Source: Haloferacaceae archaeon
GTDB lineage: Archaea; Halobacteriota; Halobacteria; Halobacteriales; Haloferacaceae
Assembly: GCA_003554115.1 (NCBI GenBank)
Contig: PWFE01000157.1
Span: forward strand, 1-23,183
Length of the DNA stretch: 23,183 nt
Direction: 5' to 3'
Under the pieces are notes generated by a model, which worked only from the letters and a program-made list of their open reading frames with translations, was not told where the DNA came from and ran no database searches. Positions 21,202 through 23,183 of the stretch are shown here, in pieces. A program made the translations under genes and the position numbers. The first letter of the stretch is position 1, and the number at the start of each line of letters is the position of its first letter.

Positions 21202-21495
21202 CTATGCAATCCGTCTGACTGACTCAAGTCCCGAGACACCAGCCAGTCTGTCTCTGACCTCGTCCTCGCCAATCGCCGTAGCCCACCGGACCGTAATTTC
21301 GACGGTAATGAGTGTGGCCGACAGCTGTGGCTCGATACTATCCAGTTCGTCAATCGTGACGTCATCGATAGTTTCGGGCCGCGAGAGACGCTTCTCAGCG
21401 TCAGTGACGAGGTCCCCATCCGCGCCGCAGGGGATTCGAATCGTCACGACGGCAATTGTCGTCGATTCTGGGTCGGTGGTATTGGATACTGCCAT
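21202..21495 (-). CDS. Uncharacterised small protein downstream of Ro60 and the tRNA-like RNA
   Basis: 97 residues from an ATG preceded by GGAG at a Shine-Dalgarno distance. A longer frame back to 21639 would translate the tRNA-like sequence and is rejected. The chain alternates strands and helices: TTIAVVTIRIPCG, then DLVTDAEKRL, the segment IDDVTIDELDSIEPQLSATLITVEITVRW, then EDEVRDRLAGVSGLESVRRI. This suggests a compact alpha/beta, possibly ferredoxin-like, fold. No family is recognised. Its position after the Ro60 gene and the RNA makes it a candidate third component, but association is by location only. Confidence 0.6.
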   Translation of the reverse strand: MAVSNTTDPESTTIAVVTIRIPCGADGDLVTDAEKRLSRPETIDDVTIDELDSIEPQLSATLITVEITVRWATAIGEDEVRDRLAGVSGLESVRRIA

Positions 21496-21551
21496 ACTAT
21501 CATCTCCGTTGAGGCGCGTCTCACGGGCCAGATGTTCGACAACTGTACTCC

Positions 21552-21631
21552 GAATGCGCGAGGGACGGTTCGAACGCCCGTCTCGGACGTGGCACGACCG
21601 CGTGTTTCCGAACTCTACCACTCGCGCATCC
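21552..21631 (-). ncRNA. tRNA-like RNA, candidate Y RNA next to Ro60
   Basis: On the minus strand, 73 nt (21627 to 21555) fold like a tRNA. The acceptor stem GCGCGAG/CTCGCGC has 7 perfect pairs. The T arm is GGGCG-TTCGAAC-CGTCC. The anticodon-arm equivalent is CGGTC-GTGCCAC-GTCCG, with one U-U mismatch and GCC at the anticodon position. The D loop carries GG, but only 2 of 4 D-stem pairs form. The acceptor stem continues outward for 4 more pairs (including one G-U) to 11 bp. That is abnormal for a tRNA and expected of a Y RNA stem. It starts 23 bases after the Ro60 stop, same strand. Bacterial Y RNAs contain a tRNA-mimic module, so a Ro60 partner is plausible. A degenerate tRNA-Gly gene is the alternative. 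Confidence 0.6.
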
Positions 21632-21654
21632 TCAAACAAAAAATACGGACAGGG

Positions 21655-23183
21655 CTAGGTCGGCTCGAACGCCTCGATTTCATCGATGACCTGCTTCGGC
21701 TTCTCGGCATGTTCGATGAACGAGAGGACGTTCTCCGACCACCCCGAGATGTTGTAGACGTTCTCGTAGCCTTCTGGCGTCACCAGGTCGCCGTAGGCCG
21801 CGAGGTCGACGAGATACAGCGCGGTGTCCGAAGACACCGCGTCTCGATACGCATCGAACGCGTCTTTGACCGTCTGGGAATCGCGGGCCGTGAACGGCGT
21901 GTTGTCCCAGATCTGCATATCGGTGAAGACGACGATCCGTTCAACAGCATCCCCTCGGTCGTGGAGGTGCTTGATCGCCTTCCAGCCGTTCGTCGAGTTC
22001 CCGACGTCCTCGTCGATCGCCAACACCGCTGCTTGGCGCTGCAGGACTGGCGTGTCGACGTGCATCGGAACGGTCTGGAAGTCGTCGCCGAACCCGCCGA
22101 CGTCAGCACCCTGGTCGGCCAGGATCGCACCGAACAACGCACCGATCTCCTTCAGTCGGAGCGTGCTGTTCGCGGACAGCGGCTGATCCATCGACCCTGA
22201 CAGGTCGACCGCGACAAAGGTATCGCCGAATCCGCCAGGAACCGTCTCGACCGCGACATCAATTGCGTCTTCGAGCCACTGCTCGACCGTCGGTGCTTGG
22301 ACATCCGCGTCTTCCAGCGCGGTGTAGGCCTGGTAGTACCGGAACGGGTACAGCGGCGCGTGTCGGACTGCCTCCAGGTCGAGGTGATCCACGACGGTGT
22401 CCTCCGGCACGCCGGCTTCGAGTATGTTCCGGAGGTTCCGGATCGACGCGAAGATGGGCAGCGTGTACTCGTCGTCCTCGATGAGCAGTTCCCAGGCGGC
22501 TTGGGTGTTGCCGCGCTCGGAAATAACTGTCTCCCACGTGTTCGGCGCCGGCAACGGGTCGACGTCGGGATAGTCGTCAAGGCCACCACGCATGAACCGC
22601 TCGAAGAGCGCTTCCTGCTCGGCGTCGACGGGCGTGGGGTGGACGCGGTTGAAGACGTCGTGCAGCGTCACCTCGCGCCGCGACAGGTCGTACTTGCCCA
22701 GCGTGTAGGCGTCGGCCATCTCAACCAGCGCGTCTTCGATCCCGCGTCGAAGCGGCCACGGCGCAGTCCCGCCGAACAGCTGGTCGTGGACCGCGAGGGC
22801 GGTCGCCGTCTCGTCCATCCGCTGGATGATCGCTGGTGCCCATTCACGGATGAGCGACTCGGGGGAGTCGTCCTTGAATCGGTCGTCGTTGGCTGCCAGT
22901 ACGAGCAGGACCTGGGGGATGTCCCGCAGGTAGAGTTCCTGACGCGCGTACGCAGCGAGCTTCAGGACGAACTCCGGGTCCTCGTTTGCGGCGGCATCGA
23001 ACTGGCGAACGACAGCAGCGAGCTGTTCGTCATCGGTCTCGTAGAACGAGCCCTCCAGCAGTTGGTTGATCGTGCGCTTGTACAGTGCGAGTCGGGGGTC
23101 GGCAGGCTCGAACGCTTCCCCACCTTCGTAGTTGGTGGTCCGCGTTGCCTCCGCGACCGTTTGCTTTGGCGTGTTGAATTCCA
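21655..23183 (-). CDS. rsr: Ro60/TROVE-domain RNA-binding protein (Rsr-like), lacking one base at the window edge
   Basis: The frame is open from the window edge. The last two bases on the minus strand are TG followed by EFNTPKQTVAEATRTTNYEGG, so the start is very probably an ATG whose A lies just outside, giving 509 residues. An internal ATG at 22818 is not the start, because TROVE sequence (LALYKRTINQLLEGSFYE, VLKLAAYARQELYLRDIPQVLLVLAAN) precedes it. The helical TROVE ring is followed by a von Willebrand A-like domain with an intact MIDAS, DLSGS (codon 22204-22206 for the Asp), and later VVFTDMQIWD. Ro60 proteins bind misfolded RNAs through the ring and Y RNA on its outer face, in RNA quality control. 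A tRNA-like RNA lies just downstream. Confidence 0.9.
   Translation of the reverse strand, partial: EFNTPKQTVAEATRTTNYEGGEAFEPADPRLALYKRTINQLLEGSFYETDDEQLAAVVRQFDAAANEDPEFVLKLAAYARQELYLRDIPQVLLVLAANDDRFKDDSPESLIREWAPAIIQRMDETATALAVHDQLFGGTAPWPLRRGIEDALVEMADAYTLGKYDLSRREVTLHDVFNRVHPTPVDAEQEALFERFMRGGLDDYPDVDPLPAPNTWETVISERGNTQAAWELLIEDDEYTLPIFASIRNLRNILEAGVPEDTVVDHLDLEAVRHAPLYPFRYYQAYTALEDADVQAPTVEQWLEDAIDVAVETVPGGFGDTFVAVDLSGSMDQPLSANSTLRLKEIGALFGAILADQGADVGGFGDDFQTVPMHVDTPVLQRQAAVLAIDEDVGNSTNGWKAIKHLHDRGDAVERIVVFTDMQIWDNTPFTARDSQTVKDAFDAYRDAVSSDTALYLVDLAAYGDLVTPEGYENVYNISGWSENVLSFIEHAEKPKQVIDEIEAFEPT

Noticed and set aside
21496..21639. N-terminal extension of the 21202-21495 protein back to an ATG at 21639
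   Set aside because: The extension translates the tRNA-like sequence, while the ATG at 21495 has a GGAG Shine-Dalgarno-like sequence at good spacing.
22816..22818. ATG at 22818 as the start of the TROVE gene
   Set aside because: The frame stays open to the window edge, and the upstream 121 codons encode typical TROVE-domain sequence, so this ATG is internal.

Overview
The window looks like part of a haloarchaeal megaplasmid or secondary replicon. The predicted proteins are highly acidic. The two exported proteins carry twin-arginine signals followed by a lipobox. Promoters are TATA-type with very short leaders. There is an Orc1/Cdc6 gene flanked on both sides by origin repeats with G-rich tails, and a plasmid-type PolB2 DNA polymerase. 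The genus cannot be told from the sequence alone.

The left half (about 1-13030) is a transition-metal island. One minus-strand operon holds two CobW/COG0523 GTPases, a MoaB-like protein and a short CbiL-like cobalamin methyltransferase (3644 down to 105). A NikR-type regulator with all four nickel-ligand positions is divergent from it (3745-4155). Then come a CooC/MinD-like P-loop protein (4931-4194) and a four-gene uptake operon (9418-5070): a His/Asp-rich lipoprotein, a ZnuA-like binding protein, a ZnuC-like ATPase and a ZnuB-like permease. An FAD/NAD(P)-binding protein (11172-9907) is divergent from a third CobW gene (11275-12543), and each is followed by a copy of the same small haloarchaeal protein family. 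Four promoter regions of this island share a bipartite element, TTANNA-N16-TAATAA or close to it, with the half-site spacing of the E. coli NikR operator. This suggests one metal regulon.

The middle (13031-20350) is the replication region. It holds PolB2 with a degenerate exonuclease domain and a variant motif C, two small unknown genes, and orc1 (17520-18866) lying between a left cluster of 5 and a right cluster of 13 origin-repeat-like elements. A 41-42 bp inverted repeat with TTAACCAACA / TGTTGGTTAA arms occurs three times: before polB, at the left edge of the origin, and over the promoter of a DUF6788-like gene.

The right end (20462-23183) holds a winged-helix protein with a palindrome at its own start, a small unknown protein, and a Ro60/TROVE gene that is complete except for the first base of its probable start codon. 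Directly 3' of the Ro60 gene on the same strand is a 73-nt tRNA-like sequence with a perfect acceptor-like stem extended to 11 bp, a good T arm and a degenerate D arm. It is a candidate Y RNA (tRNA mimic) partnered with the archaeal Ro60, and is the most interesting observation in the window.
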